Shown piece by piece: positions 5,434 to 10,964 of a stretch of DNA of 10,964 bases. Position numbers and translations under genes: made by a program. The notes under the pieces are model-generated. The model made no database searches, was not told the origin of the DNA, and worked only from the letters and a program-made list of their open reading frames with translations. The DNA is from an uncultured Faecalibacterium sp. (GTDB taxonomy: Bacteria; Bacillota; Clostridia; Oscillospirales; Ruminococcaceae), in contig CALDNF010000034.1 in the NCBI GenBank assembly GCA_937917475.1, positions 1-10,964 on the forward strand. The letters are read 5' to 3'. Every line of letters begins with the position of its first letter. The stretch's first letter is position 1.

Positions 5434-5958
5434 TTAAAGGGCATCCCAATACTGTGCCAGAATCCTTACAGCCCGGCACATAGACTTCTTGACCGTGCTG
5501 ACCTCCACGCCTTTCCGCCCGGCCAGCTGCTCGTAAGTCACAAGCTGAAAGCGTCCGTGGCTGTCGGTGCTGGCGCAGTCGATATAGTAGCCCTCCAGGT
5601 ACTCCACCATGCGGGAGGTGTAATGCAGGTCATTTCCCAGCGGCCAGAGGATACGGCGGTAGGCTTCCGCCTTGATCTTGCGTGAAATATCCTCCCGATG
5701 CGCCAGCCTGCTTTCCTCATCGATGATGCGGGCGGCGGTTTTGCCGACCTTATCCTTGCCGCCTGCCCCGCCGGGCATGCCGGAAACGCCCTGCGTGGTC
5801 TGGGTGGCAGCGGCTTTCCACCGGCGAATCTTATCCCGCTGGTCTTCTTCGGCCTGCGTCATATCCCGGCACCGCCGCAGCCAGTCCCGGATCTCACGCT
5901 CTTTCAGGCGTTCCGGGCTGATGCTGTCTGGTGCATCATTTTTCCATGTGCGGATCAT
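5434..5958 (-). CDS. Phage late transcriptional regulator-like protein (sigma-like / ArpU-RinA type)
   Basis: A 174-residue protein with a charged helical N-terminus (about 15-50), then SGMPGGAGGKDKVGKTAARI (59-78). The latter resembles the MP-G-GG-D segment seen in the DUF1492-like sigma-related phage regulators. The C-terminus, VTYEQLAGRKGVEVSTVKKS (about 140-159), is a helix-turn-helix followed by a last helix, as in sigma region 4 and in ArpU- or RinA-type activators of phage late genes. Such genes usually stand directly before the small terminase, as here. The ATG overlaps the previous stop by four bases (ATGA), with GAGGTGA upstream. It is the obvious candidate to bind the 5402-5432 repeats and activate the promoter at 5364-5392. 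Family membership is judged by eye. Confidence 0.75.
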   Translation of the reverse strand: MIRTWKNDAPDSISPERLKEREIRDWLRRCRDMTQAEEDQRDKIRRWKAAATQTTQGVSGMPGGAGGKDKVGKTAARIIDEESRLAHREDISRKIKAEAYRRILWPLGNDLHYTSRMVEYLEGYYIDCASTDSHGRFQLVTYEQLAGRKGVEVSTVKKSMCRAVRILAQYWDAL

Positions 5959-6191
5959 TGGTAAGTCACCTCGTCAGGGTCTTTCTCTGCAAGAAGGTCA
6001 GAAAGCTCAACGTTGAGTGCTTCCGCAATCTTTCTTGCCGTTAAAATTGCAACAGGCTTGTTGTTTCGAGCTTTCCAAATCGCCTGACGGTAGATTCCAC
6101 GCTCAACAAGGTCATTAGCTTTCATGTTCAGTCTTGCCATTTGAGCAATGACTTTTACACGGTCAAACATTACTGCTGTCGATTTTTTCAT
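5955..6191 (-). CDS. XRE-family helix-turn-helix protein
   Basis: A 78-residue Cro/CI-like DNA-binding protein. The frame is open further upstream, but GGAGG six bases before the ATG at 6189-6191 sets the start, giving MKKSTAVMFDRVK. The helix-turn-helix covers about 24-65: ANDLVERGIYRQAIWKARNN, then ILTARKIAEALNVELSDLLA, the usual XRE ending. It lacks an oligomerisation or protease domain, so it is more like a Cro or an accessory regulator than a full CI repressor. It overlaps the RusA gene by 29 bases and the late-regulator gene by four. The local sequence is richer in A and T than its neighbours, suggesting separate acquisition. The palindrome at 5374-5386 is a plausible but untested target. 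Confidence 0.8.
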   Translation of the reverse strand: MKKSTAVMFDRVKVIAQMARLNMKANDLVERGIYRQAIWKARNNKPVAILTARKIAEALNVELSDLLAEKDPDEVTYQ

Positions 6192-6564
6192 CTTTTTCCT
6201 CCATTTCTTTGATCTCGATCTCTGCCCTGGGGTTCTTCCGGTCAAGCAGCACCCGGCTGCCATCGTGGGCGGCGACGATCTTGCTGTTGTCGTCCTCGAG
6301 CACACCGGCTTTCACCAGAATGTCGGTGGTGGCCTCAATGAGGTTGGCAAGGTCTACCCGCCGGGCGGTGGCCATGTAGTAAATGCAGCACACGTTCAGC
6401 CGGGCAGAAAGGGGGCTGAGCGGCCTTTTGATTTGAAGCAGGCAGTTTCCCTCATACTCCACAAAAGCCTTGCTGGGGGCCACGAATGGCCGTCCTGAGT
6501 GGTTGCGCAGGATGCGGGCAGAGTTCTTCTTGGTGGCTGGGTTGCCGTAGAGGGTCAGGTGCAT
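6163..6564 (-). CDS. rusA: RusA-like Holliday junction resolvase
   Basis: A 133-residue protein of the RusA family, dimeric Mg-dependent endonucleases that cut four-way DNA junctions in recombination and before packaging. The hallmark block is RVDLANLIEATTDILVKAGV at 69-88, followed by LEDDNSKI, with D71, D91 and D92 as candidate metal ligands. The second aspartate of the classical D-x-D pair is alanine here (A73), which I have the impression is tolerated in some Bacillota members. The DGSRVLLDRKNPRAEIEI ending (101-118) fits. The last 15 residues are charged and overlap the next gene. The ATG at 6562-6564 has GAAGG upstream and a ten-base overlap with the zinc-ribbon gene. Confidence 0.85.
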   Translation of the reverse strand: MHLTLYGNPATKKNSARILRNHSGRPFVAPSKAFVEYEGNCLLQIKRPLSPLSARLNVCCIYYMATARRVDLANLIEATTDILVKAGVLEDDNSKIVAAHDGSRVLLDRKNPRAEIEIKEMEEKDEKIDSSNV

Positions 6565-7070
6565 TGTGCGCCTTCTTTCTTGTACTCCATCCAGAACGCA
6601 TTGTTCATACGCTTGCAGACGGCCTTGCCTTTTTGCGCCTTTCTCCCTTTCGCAATGCGCTCGCAGAGGTCATAATAGTGTTTCCGGCAGTAATTCTTGC
6701 CCGGAATTGCCATACTGTCACACCACTGGCACTGTCCCGCTTCCTTGAAATGCCTGGATTTCCGGGAATACCACGCTCTGTTCCACCTGCGATATTTAAT
6801 CGCACATTCAGAACACATTGTCCTGTCATTCTCGGCTTTGCGCCGGCCGCATCGGTAGCAGATGCCAGAAGCCTTCAAGCGTTTTCTTCGCTCTTTCTGG
6901 TAGGCATTTTTCGCCATGCGACTTTTCTTTTGATAACGGATTCGGTCTGCTCGGCGATGCTTTTCGAGACACCCATCGCAAGAGACCTTTCCCGGAGCAG
7001 CCATTGCGTGCCTGCATATCGGGCAGATGCCGTGTTCTTTGTACCAGACATATTCCTCATGGTTCGGCAT
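6555..7070 (-). CDS. Triple zinc-ribbon protein, function unknown
   Basis: A 171-residue, strongly basic protein with three evenly arranged metal-binding units: C16-C19/C31-C34, C71-C74/C86-C89 and C114-C117/C128-H131. They are separated by Lys/Arg-rich helices such as QKKSRMAKNAYQKERRKRLK. The pattern suggests nucleic acid binding. The frame can be read from a GTG at 7082, but the ribosome binding site (AAGGGTGG) suits the ATG at 7068-7070 better. It overlaps the preceding gene by 14 bases and RusA by ten. I do not recognise a named family; a role in recombination or regulation is suggested only by location and charge. Confidence 0.75.
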   Translation of the reverse strand: MPNHEEYVWYKEHGICPICRHAMAAPGKVSCDGCLEKHRRADRIRYQKKSRMAKNAYQKERRKRLKASGICYRCGRRKAENDRTMCSECAIKYRRWNRAWYSRKSRHFKEAGQCQWCDSMAIPGKNYCRKHYYDLCERIAKGRKAQKGKAVCKRMNNAFWMEYKKEGAQCT

Positions 7071-7332
7071 GATTTTTGCCACCCTTCAGCATCCTCAAAA
7101 CGTCCTCTGCCGTGCGATAGCCCATTACACCGCCCTGCCCCAGCAGGGGCTTTCCCATGACTTCCAGCAGCCCTTCCTTCCACCCGTAGGAATACGGCGT
7201 GCAGATCGCATCCCAGCGGTATTTTCCGTCTTCCCTCACAACGATCTGCGTGCCATCCATATACTCGTGGTCGTAGGTGTGCTCAATGCCCATCTCGGTG
7301 AGAGCGGCGTCCAGCTTATCCATTTCCGTCAC
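7057..7332 (-). CDS. Hypothetical phage protein, 91 residues
   Basis: A small acidic protein beginning MTEMDKLDAALTEMGIEHTY, with a WDAICTPYSYGWKEGLLEVM segment at about 40-59 and ending in GYRTAEDVLRMLKGG. The alternation of helix and strand suggests a compact alpha/beta fold. No catalytic motif or metal site is evident. The GTG start (7330-7332) overlaps the stop of the preceding gene by four bases (GTGA); an ATG three codons later is an alternative. I cannot assign a function. Confidence 0.75.
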   Translation of the reverse strand: MTEMDKLDAALTEMGIEHTYDHEYMDGTQIVVREDGKYRWDAICTPYSYGWKEGLLEVMGKPLLGQGGVMGYRTAEDVLRMLKGGKNHAEP

Positions 7333-7817
7333 TTTTTCATCATCCCTTCCATTGCCAGCTGCTCACACTGCTTTTCGGCCTGTCTGCGCTGCTGGTCGTA
7401 CTCAAAAAGCTTGTCGGCGTACTCCTCGCCCACCCGGCGGATTGCCACATCCAGCATCTCGGTGACGAGATCATGATACTTGTCAGCAGCCTTGCGGCTG
7501 TTCCGGGCGGCTTCCCGGGCTTCCCACAAATCAGCAAGCTTGTCCCGCCTGTCGGCGGTGATCTCGCCGTAACCGTAGGCATCCTGAATCTGTTCCATGC
7601 TCTCCCAGCCTGCCAGCCCGGCAAAAGGGTCCTCCTCGGCCTTTGCCATGCTGCGGGCCTTGGTCTTTTTCTTGACGTACCGGGTCAGACCGTCCCGGAT
7701 CACATCCCGGGCATCGTCCATCGCTTTGCGGACGGCTTTCACTTCACGCTCCGCTTTCAGCTGATCCGGCTGGTTGGCCCACTCAAGAAAAAGCTCTTTC
7801 TTCGTTTTTGGTTTCAT
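7329..7817 (-). CDS. Hypothetical charged helical protein
   Basis: A 162-residue protein almost entirely of Lys, Arg, Glu, Asp, Ala and Leu. It is predicted by eye to be helical, with coiled-coil potential at about 20-60 and 95-155. A short break at about 62-85 (DPFAGLAGWESMEQIQDAYG) splits the two helical regions. No catalytic or metal-binding motif is visible. The ATG (7815-7817) overlaps the preceding stop by four bases. A structural or accessory DNA-transaction role is possible but unsupported. Confidence 0.75.
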   Translation of the reverse strand: MKPKTKKELFLEWANQPDQLKAEREVKAVRKAMDDARDVIRDGLTRYVKKKTKARSMAKAEEDPFAGLAGWESMEQIQDAYGYGEITADRRDKLADLWEAREAARNSRKAADKYHDLVTEMLDVAIRRVGEEYADKLFEYDQQRRQAEKQCEQLAMEGMMKK

Positions 7818-8035
7818 TTCTGCCTGTCCGCTCCTCCGTTATGTCCGAAATACCGCCTGCGGCTCATCTCCCGGTCGTGGTCGTGGTCATCGAGACGGTA
7901 GACCTTGCCGGGGTCGTTCATTTTGCGCAGCCACTCACATTCGGCTTCATGGTGCTGCCGCCATGCCCGGAACTTCCCGCACTGGTCATGACAGGCCGAG
8001 TGCCGGTCCGGGCAGTCTTTACAGGGACTGTTCAT
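7814..8035 (-). CDS. Small Cys/His-rich protein
   Basis: A 73-residue protein with an N-terminal cluster C5, C8, C15, C19 plus H12 and H16 (CKDCPDRHSACHDQC), likely a zinc-binding knuckle, followed by a helical, basic and His-rich tail. Small proteins of this CKDCPDRH type are familiar in Bacillota prophages near the replication genes, with no known role. The ATG (8033-8035) has a perfect GGAGGT six bases upstream and lies in a 17-base overlap with the gene before it. Confidence 0.8.
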   Translation of the reverse strand: MNSPCKDCPDRHSACHDQCGKFRAWRQHHEAECEWLRKMNDPGKVYRLDDHDHDREMSRRRYFGHNGGADRQK

Positions 8036-8207
8036 GGGTGACCTCCGTCCTCTTAACTTGGATATCCCGGTACTCCGGGTAGTGGTCGCCCGCCATCTGA
8101 CAGGCCCGAAACTCTGCGGCCTGCGGGCTGCTGGCTGTCAGCCGATAGGTCAGGGCTGCTTCTCCGCAAGGGCCCCGGCACTCCAAGACAATGTGATATC
8201 TAGGCAC
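8019..8207 (-). CDS. Hypothetical phage protein, 62 residues
   Basis: A small protein starting at GTG (8205-8207) behind an excellent AAGGAGGAG ribosome binding site. It overlaps the end of the DnaD-like gene by eight bases and the next gene by 17. The sequence (PRYHIVLECRGPCGEAALTY at the start) suggests a short beta-strand followed by helices, with cysteines at 10, 14 and 36. No family or function is recognised. The strong translation signals and chained overlaps argue that it is real. Confidence 0.75.
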   Translation of the reverse strand: MPRYHIVLECRGPCGEAALTYRLTASSPQAAEFRACQMAGDHYPEYRDIQVKRTEVTHEQSL

Positions 8208-8970
8208 TTTTCTCCTCCTTCTTTCTGGTCAGGGGCCGTCGATTTGCAGCGTTTTTGAGGAAATCCGGGGATTTTGCTGCTTCTTCCGGGGGTCTGGATG
8301 CCATGAACGCCTTGTTGCGGGGCGCATTGGCCTTTTGCTTTGCCCGCAGATCATCCAGAGCTTTTACGTCTCCGAGGCACTTCACGCCGTCCCGCTTCCA
8401 GCCGGACAAAATGCCGTTGATGTAATTCCACGAGCGTTTTCCGGCTTCCGCCGCCTTGTCAATGGCCAGCAGGATCATCTCGGTGCTGTACTCCTGCCGC
8501 CACTTTTGCAGCTTGTCCAGCGCAGAGCGTGGAAAATCCCCCACGGCCTGCTGATAATGCTGCACGATCTTGGAAAGCTCGAGATCAACAGCGGGGGCAG
8601 CGGTCTCTACTCCTACTCCTACTCCTACTCCTATTCCTATTCCTTCTCCTTCTCCTACTCCTTCTCCGGTTATGCTTTGGCTTTTCGTTGTTTCAAAACC
8701 GGGGTTTTCTTTTTCGGAAAAAGCGGGGTTTTTATTTTTTCTCGGTCTACCGCCTTTTGTTCCGTTCAAAACGTCCCTCATGGATTTTTCAAGAGTAGGT
8801 TTCACAAGTTTCCAGCAGGTAGATACAACGCCTTTCAGCTCCGGTTCTTTCCCGGTAAAACTGTATTCTATGATTGCTTCATAGAATTCTGCACGCTCTT
8901 TTTTGCTCAAATCTTGTGCAGCTTCGTAGTAAGAATGAAAAAAGCTGAAGCTTTTTCGGCTCATTTCCAA
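8200..8970 (-). CDS. Replisome organiser-like protein with DnaD-type C-terminal domain
   Basis: About 256 residues from a TTG at 8968-8970, ten bases after AGGAGG; an ATG two codons on (8962-8964) is the alternative. The N-terminal domain (about 5-75, SFSFFHSYYEAAQDLSKKER...) is of the DUF6291-like type that opens many Bacillota phage replication proteins. Next come GTKGGRPRKNK, a basic segment, and a Gly-X linker (about 103-121) encoded by a hexanucleotide repeat. The DnaD-like domain follows at about 131-196, ending SWNYINGILSGWKRDG. Such proteins melt or bind the origin and load the helicase. It follows ERF and SSB genes, as usual. Much of the N-terminal half is A/T-rich compared with the C-terminal half. 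Confidence 0.85.
   Translation of the reverse strand: MEMSRKSFSFFHSYYEAAQDLSKKERAEFYEAIIEYSFTGKEPELKGVVSTCWKLVKPTLEKSMRDVLNGTKGGRPRKNKNPAFSEKENPGFETTKSQSITGEGVGEGEGIGIGVGVGVGVETAAPAVDLELSKIVQHYQQAVGDFPRSALDKLQKWRQEYSTEMILLAIDKAAEAGKRSWNYINGILSGWKRDGVKCLGDVKALDDLRAKQKANAPRNKAFMASRPPEEAAKSPDFLKNAANRRPLTRKKEEKSA
8611..8667 (-). repeat. In-frame hexanucleotide repeat coding a Gly-X linker
   Basis: Nine consecutive six-base units of the TCCTAC type lie at 8611-8664, with partial units at both ends (8605-8610 and 8665-8667). On the coding strand they read GGA alternating with GTA, ATA or GAA. Changes in copy number keep the frame and only lengthen or shorten the linker between the two domains of the replication protein. 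Confidence 0.9.
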
Positions 8971-9023
8971 CTCGTTTTCACCTCCTTGCACGCCCGTACC
9001 GCCAGATAGCACAGCGTTTCCGA

Positions 9024-9512
9024 TCAGAACGGAAGATCCTCGGTGTCGTCGATCACGGAGAAGTCATCCGCAGAGCCCTGCGCATACTCCGGTGCGCCCT
9101 GAGGAGCCTGCGGGGCGTTGTGAGCGGCGTTTGCTTCCCGCACATGATTTGCTGTCTGCTGCTCGTAGGAGGCCGCAGAGGGCTTATCTGCGGCCTTGGG
9201 GCCTGCAAAGCTCACCTGAGAGGCCAGCACTTCCACGGTGGTGCGGTTGTTGCCGTTCTTGTCCTGATACTGGCGAGTCTGGAGACTGCCCTCAATGGCG
9301 ATCAGACTGCCCTTCTGGAAATACTTGCAGACGAACTCTGCCGTCTGCCGCCATGCCACGACGGTGATAAAATCGGCCTGCCGCTGCTGGCCCTGCGGGG
9401 CATAATTGCGGTCGCAGGCAATGCGGAAGGTGGTGGTGGCAAGGCCGCTCTGGGTGGTACGGAGCTCCGGGTCGGCCACCAACCGGCCCATAAGGACGAC
9501 AACATTAAGCAT
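9024..9512 (-). CDS. ssb: Single-stranded DNA-binding protein
   Basis: A 162-residue SSB starting at the ATG 9510-9512, which GGAGG eight bases upstream selects over the longer open frame. An OB fold covers about 1-105, starting MLNVVVLMGRLVADPELR, with DRNYAPQGQQRQADFITVVA and GSLIAIEGSLQTRQYQDKNG inside it, all family landmarks. A flexible Gln/Ala-rich tail follows, and the C-terminus DDTEDLPF is the acidic tip that recruits replication and recombination partners. It coats single-stranded DNA during phage replication. The ERF gene ends eight bases into it. The length is normal for a phage or chromosomal SSB. Confidence 0.96.
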   Translation of the reverse strand: MLNVVVLMGRLVADPELRTTQSGLATTTFRIACDRNYAPQGQQRQADFITVVAWRQTAEFVCKYFQKGSLIAIEGSLQTRQYQDKNGNNRTTVEVLASQVSFAGPKAADKPSAASYEQQTANHVREANAAHNAPQAPQGAPEYAQGSADDFSVIDDTEDLPF

Positions 9513-10152
9513 GAGACATTCCTCCATCTTCTTTTGACTGTTTCTTGGCGCACTCCCAGCAGAGAATCCGGCCATACTTTTCTTTGGCTCTGTCGGCCAC
9601 ATCCTTTACGGTATACTGGCCGTTCCGGGTCTTTACCGGCTGAAGCTGCTTTCCGCAGCTGGCGCAGATGTACGGCTGGGTCTGCTGCTGAGCCTGCTGG
9701 CGTTGCGGCTTCCCTCCGGTCTGCTTGCCGGAGCTCTGGCTCTGGTACTCGTTGGTATCCGGGTCTTTGGTGTCGTCGATGCAGAACAGGCCGTTCAAGG
9801 CGTACTTTCTGGCGTAGCTGCTGGACGTTCCGGTGACCTGTGCGGCATCCATCTTGGTCTTCTGCTCCGGCTCCCGGGCATATGCGGCGCAGCTGACGCT
9901 CTTGCCGCTGAAATCTTCCAGAATCGCCGTGGCCCGGATGTAATGCCAGTCGCCGACCATGATCGGCTCATCATACAGGCGGAGGGACAGCCGCTTTGCT
10001 TTCAGAAGCGGCTTGACCGCCTCGAGAATGTCCTCACAGGAGCGGTACTTGTACCCGCCAAACGTGTTCGTCTGCCCCTTGGGGGCCTTGAGCTCTGCCT
10101 GAACCTCGGACAGCAGCTCATAAATGCTCTTTTTGTCCATCACATTTTCCAT
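9505..10152 (-). CDS. erf: ERF-family single-strand annealing recombinase with C-terminal zinc ribbon
   Basis: A 215-residue protein from the ATG at 10150-10152, behind GGGAGTG. The ERF domain (about 8-125) has the signature GTSSSYARKYALNGLFCIDD at 108-127 and the FGGYKYRSCEDILEAVKPLL start at 31-50. ERF proteins anneal complementary single strands and promote homologous recombination and circularisation of phage DNA. A glutamine-rich linker (about 134-158) leads to C163-C166 and C198-C201, a zinc ribbon absent from the classical P22 protein. It overlaps the SSB gene by eight bases, consistent with joint expression. No broken motif is seen. Confidence 0.93.
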   Translation of the reverse strand: MENVMDKKSIYELLSEVQAELKAPKGQTNTFGGYKYRSCEDILEAVKPLLKAKRLSLRLYDEPIMVGDWHYIRATAILEDFSGKSVSCAAYAREPEQKTKMDAAQVTGTSSSYARKYALNGLFCIDDTKDPDTNEYQSQSSGKQTGGKPQRQQAQQQTQPYICASCGKQLQPVKTRNGQYTVKDVADRAKEKYGRILCWECAKKQSKEDGGMSHA

Positions 10153-10157
10153 TGTGT

Positions 10158-10439
10158 TCACTCCCTGTATCCGTGCCGGATGCACAGCTCTTTCAGTCTG
10201 GTGTAGCTGATCTCATAGGCAAACTCTGCATCGTGCTGCAAGTCCTGCGGCAGCGAATCGCAAAGAACAGCCAGACGGTCAAGGGCCGCCAGTGCTCCCC
10301 CAAGAGCGGAAGCCGCCTGCGAGATCGCATTGCTCATGCCCTCCCGCCGGGTCAGCCTGTCCGTCAGCAGGTACCGGTCGGGGCGGAGCTTGCTGTCTGC
10401 AAAGCCCTGCTCCACCCGGGCAGAGATCGTGCCCAGCAT
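10158..10439 (-). CDS. Hypothetical phage protein, 93 residues
   Basis: Starts at the ATG 10437-10439 with GGGAGG seven bases upstream; the 13 extra codons open upstream are unlikely to be used. The predicted product begins MLGTISARVEQGFADSKLRP, followed by RYLLTDRLTRREGMSNAI, and is rich in Ala and Leu helices (about 40-70). No metal-binding or catalytic motif is seen. It stands between a 59-residue protein and the ERF gene and stops six bases before the ERF start codon (10152). Function unknown; a recombination accessory role is only positional. Confidence 0.7.
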   Translation of the reverse strand: MLGTISARVEQGFADSKLRPDRYLLTDRLTRREGMSNAISQAASALGGALAALDRLAVLCDSLPQDLQHDAEFAYEISYTRLKELCIRHGYRE

Positions 10440-10443
10440 CTTC

Positions 10444-10623
10444 TCACCTCCCATACACCTTGTTGCCGTTCTCGTCACGCACCGTGTAGAGCAGCTCCGG
10501 GTGGATCAGAGCCAGTTCATCGGCCCTGTGAATGGCCTGCATGGTGTCGCTGAACCACTCTGCTTTGCGGCAGGGTTTGCCGTCCTCATGCCATTCCGTT
10601 TCTAAAATAATGTTCAAAGCCAC
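10444..10623 (-). CDS. Small hypothetical protein, 59 residues, short gene
   Basis: A short frame with GGAGG upstream of a GTG at 10621-10623 and a TGA at 10444-10446, placed immediately before the ribosome binding site of the 93-residue gene. The product begins VALNIILETEWHEDGKPCRK, with the first residue read as Met, continues AEWFSDTMQAIHRADELALI and ends VYGR. The spacing and the strong site support it. It is acidic, has one cysteine and no recognised domain. Some phage proteins with a similar WHEDGKP opening suggest a small beta-rich fold, but no function can be given. Confidence 0.65.
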   Translation of the reverse strand: MALNIILETEWHEDGKPCRKAEWFSDTMQAIHRADELALIHPELLYTVRDENGNKVYGR

Positions 10624-10655
10624 TTGTGAAAACCTCCAAAGTGTGTTATTCTTCG

Positions 10656-10685
10656 GGGTGATGGGGCGTCAAAAATCCATCACCC
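10656..10685. other. Nine-base-pair hairpin at the gene junction
   Basis: GGGTGATGG (10656-10664) and CCATCACCC (10677-10685) form a perfect nine-pair stem around a 12-base loop. It covers the stop codon of the 85-residue gene (10680-10682). No T tract follows on either strand, so it is probably an mRNA structure that separates two cistrons and not a terminator. Confidence 0.45.
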
Positions 10686-10937
10686 TTGGGCCTGTCCGTG
10701 CTGGTAACACGGATGGGCCTTTTTGTTGTTATCAGGACCCGCCCCGGCGCACGGTATATCCTCCGCATTTGCAATGGCGTTTTGCAAATCCTCGACGATG
10801 ATTCCGAAATCATCCGCCATTGCCTGCCACATATCGCTCTGGAACTTATAGTAGGCGTTCTGAGCATGCAGGGTATGCCGTTTCTGAAGCTTCTGATACT
10901 GTACAATCAGCGTCCGCACATGTTCTTCCAGTGTCAT
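10680..10937 (-). CDS. Small coiled phage protein, 85 residues
   Basis: An 85-residue protein starting at the ATG 10935-10937, with GGAGGGG just upstream and a four-base overlap (ATGA) with the end of the preceding frame. Residues 1-55 form amphipathic helices (MTLEEHVRTLIVQYQKLQKR, then YKFQSDMWQAMADDFGIIVE), suggesting a small helical bundle or coiled coil. The last 17 residues, DNNKKAHPCYQHGQAQG, look unlike the rest and are encoded by the long inverted repeat at 10689-10719, so this end may be late-added or unstructured. Function unknown. Confidence 0.65.
   Translation of the reverse strand: MTLEEHVRTLIVQYQKLQKRHTLHAQNAYYKFQSDMWQAMADDFGIIVEDLQNAIANAEDIPCAGAGPDNNKKAHPCYQHGQAQG
10689..10730 (+). 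terminator. Plus-strand intrinsic terminator inside a minus-strand gene
   Basis: On the plus strand arms at 10689-10700 and 10708-10719 pair over 12 bases (two G-T pairs) with a seven-base loop, followed by TTTTTGTTGTT. On the minus strand there is no T tract after the hairpin. It therefore points against the operon and would stop transcripts running rightwards, such as read-through or antisense RNA. No plus-strand gene explaining it is visible. Confidence 0.45.
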
Positions 10938-10964
10938 GCGCCCCTCCGGTTCTGCCGGTACGCC
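10934..10964 (-). CDS. C-terminus of an upstream gene, partial
   Basis: At the right edge one minus-strand frame reads AYRQNRRGA and stops with TGA at 10934-10936, overlapping the next ATG by four bases. That overlap type recurs through this operon, which is the only support; nine residues cannot be assigned to a family. Confidence 0.35.
   Translation of the reverse strand, partial: AYRQNRRGA

Noticed and set aside
8605..8667. Repeat tract as CRISPR or a transposon end.
   Set aside because: It is a simple coding hexanucleotide repeat in frame within a single gene.
10646..10906. Alternative minus-strand frame of 86 codons over the 85-residue gene.
   Set aside because: It has no good ribosome binding site, and its composition is rich in Arg, Ser and Pro as expected for a shadow; the other frame has a strong site and an overlap typical of the operon.

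Overview
The window is a stretch of a temperate or lytic tailed-phage genome (most likely an integrated prophage) from a fairly GC-rich Gram-positive host. Strong GGAGG-type ribosome binding sites, standard stop codons, the type of terminase and portal proteins, and the ERF, SSB and DnaD-like replication set point to a member of the Clostridia; an Oscillospiraceae host such as Faecalibacterium is my inference from the general look of the proteins and is not proven by the sequence. Every gene I can support lies on the minus strand, so the biological reading direction is from the right edge (10964) to the left edge (1).

Right part (10964 to about 8200), replication and recombination: the tail of an upstream gene, an 85-residue coiled protein, a 59-residue protein, a 93-residue protein, an ERF-family single-strand annealing protein with an added zinc ribbon, a single-strand DNA binding protein, and a replisome-organiser-like protein with a DnaD-type C-terminal domain and a Gly-X linker encoded by a hexanucleotide repeat. 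Middle part (8207 to 5434), accessory and regulatory genes chained by 4 to 29 base overlaps: three small unknown proteins, a 162-residue charged helical protein, a triple zinc-ribbon protein, a RusA-like Holliday junction resolvase, an XRE-type repressor-like protein and a late-regulator-like protein with a C-terminal helix-turn-helix.

Between 5434 and 4976 lies a dense non-coding regulatory cassette, the most interesting part of the window. In reading order it has three 11-base phased repeats, a sigma-70-like promoter with a perfect palindrome in its spacer, a structured leader, a terminator-like hairpin, a complete tRNA-Trp with encoded CCA, an attenuator-like set of mutually exclusive hairpins, and a second terminator directly in front of the packaging genes. 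The simplest model is that the regulator gene ending at 5434 activates the late promoter beside it, and that read-through of the hairpins is controlled.

Left part (4976 to 1), packaging and head genes: small terminase, large terminase, SPP1-type portal, and a minor capsid protein whose C-terminus looks like a small toxin-type nuclease domain. A 68-residue cysteine-rich protein follows, then two tandem intrinsic terminators and the beginning of a further reading frame at the edge. The packaging genes are translationally coupled by overlaps of 1 to 17 bases. Major capsid and tail genes are not in the window.
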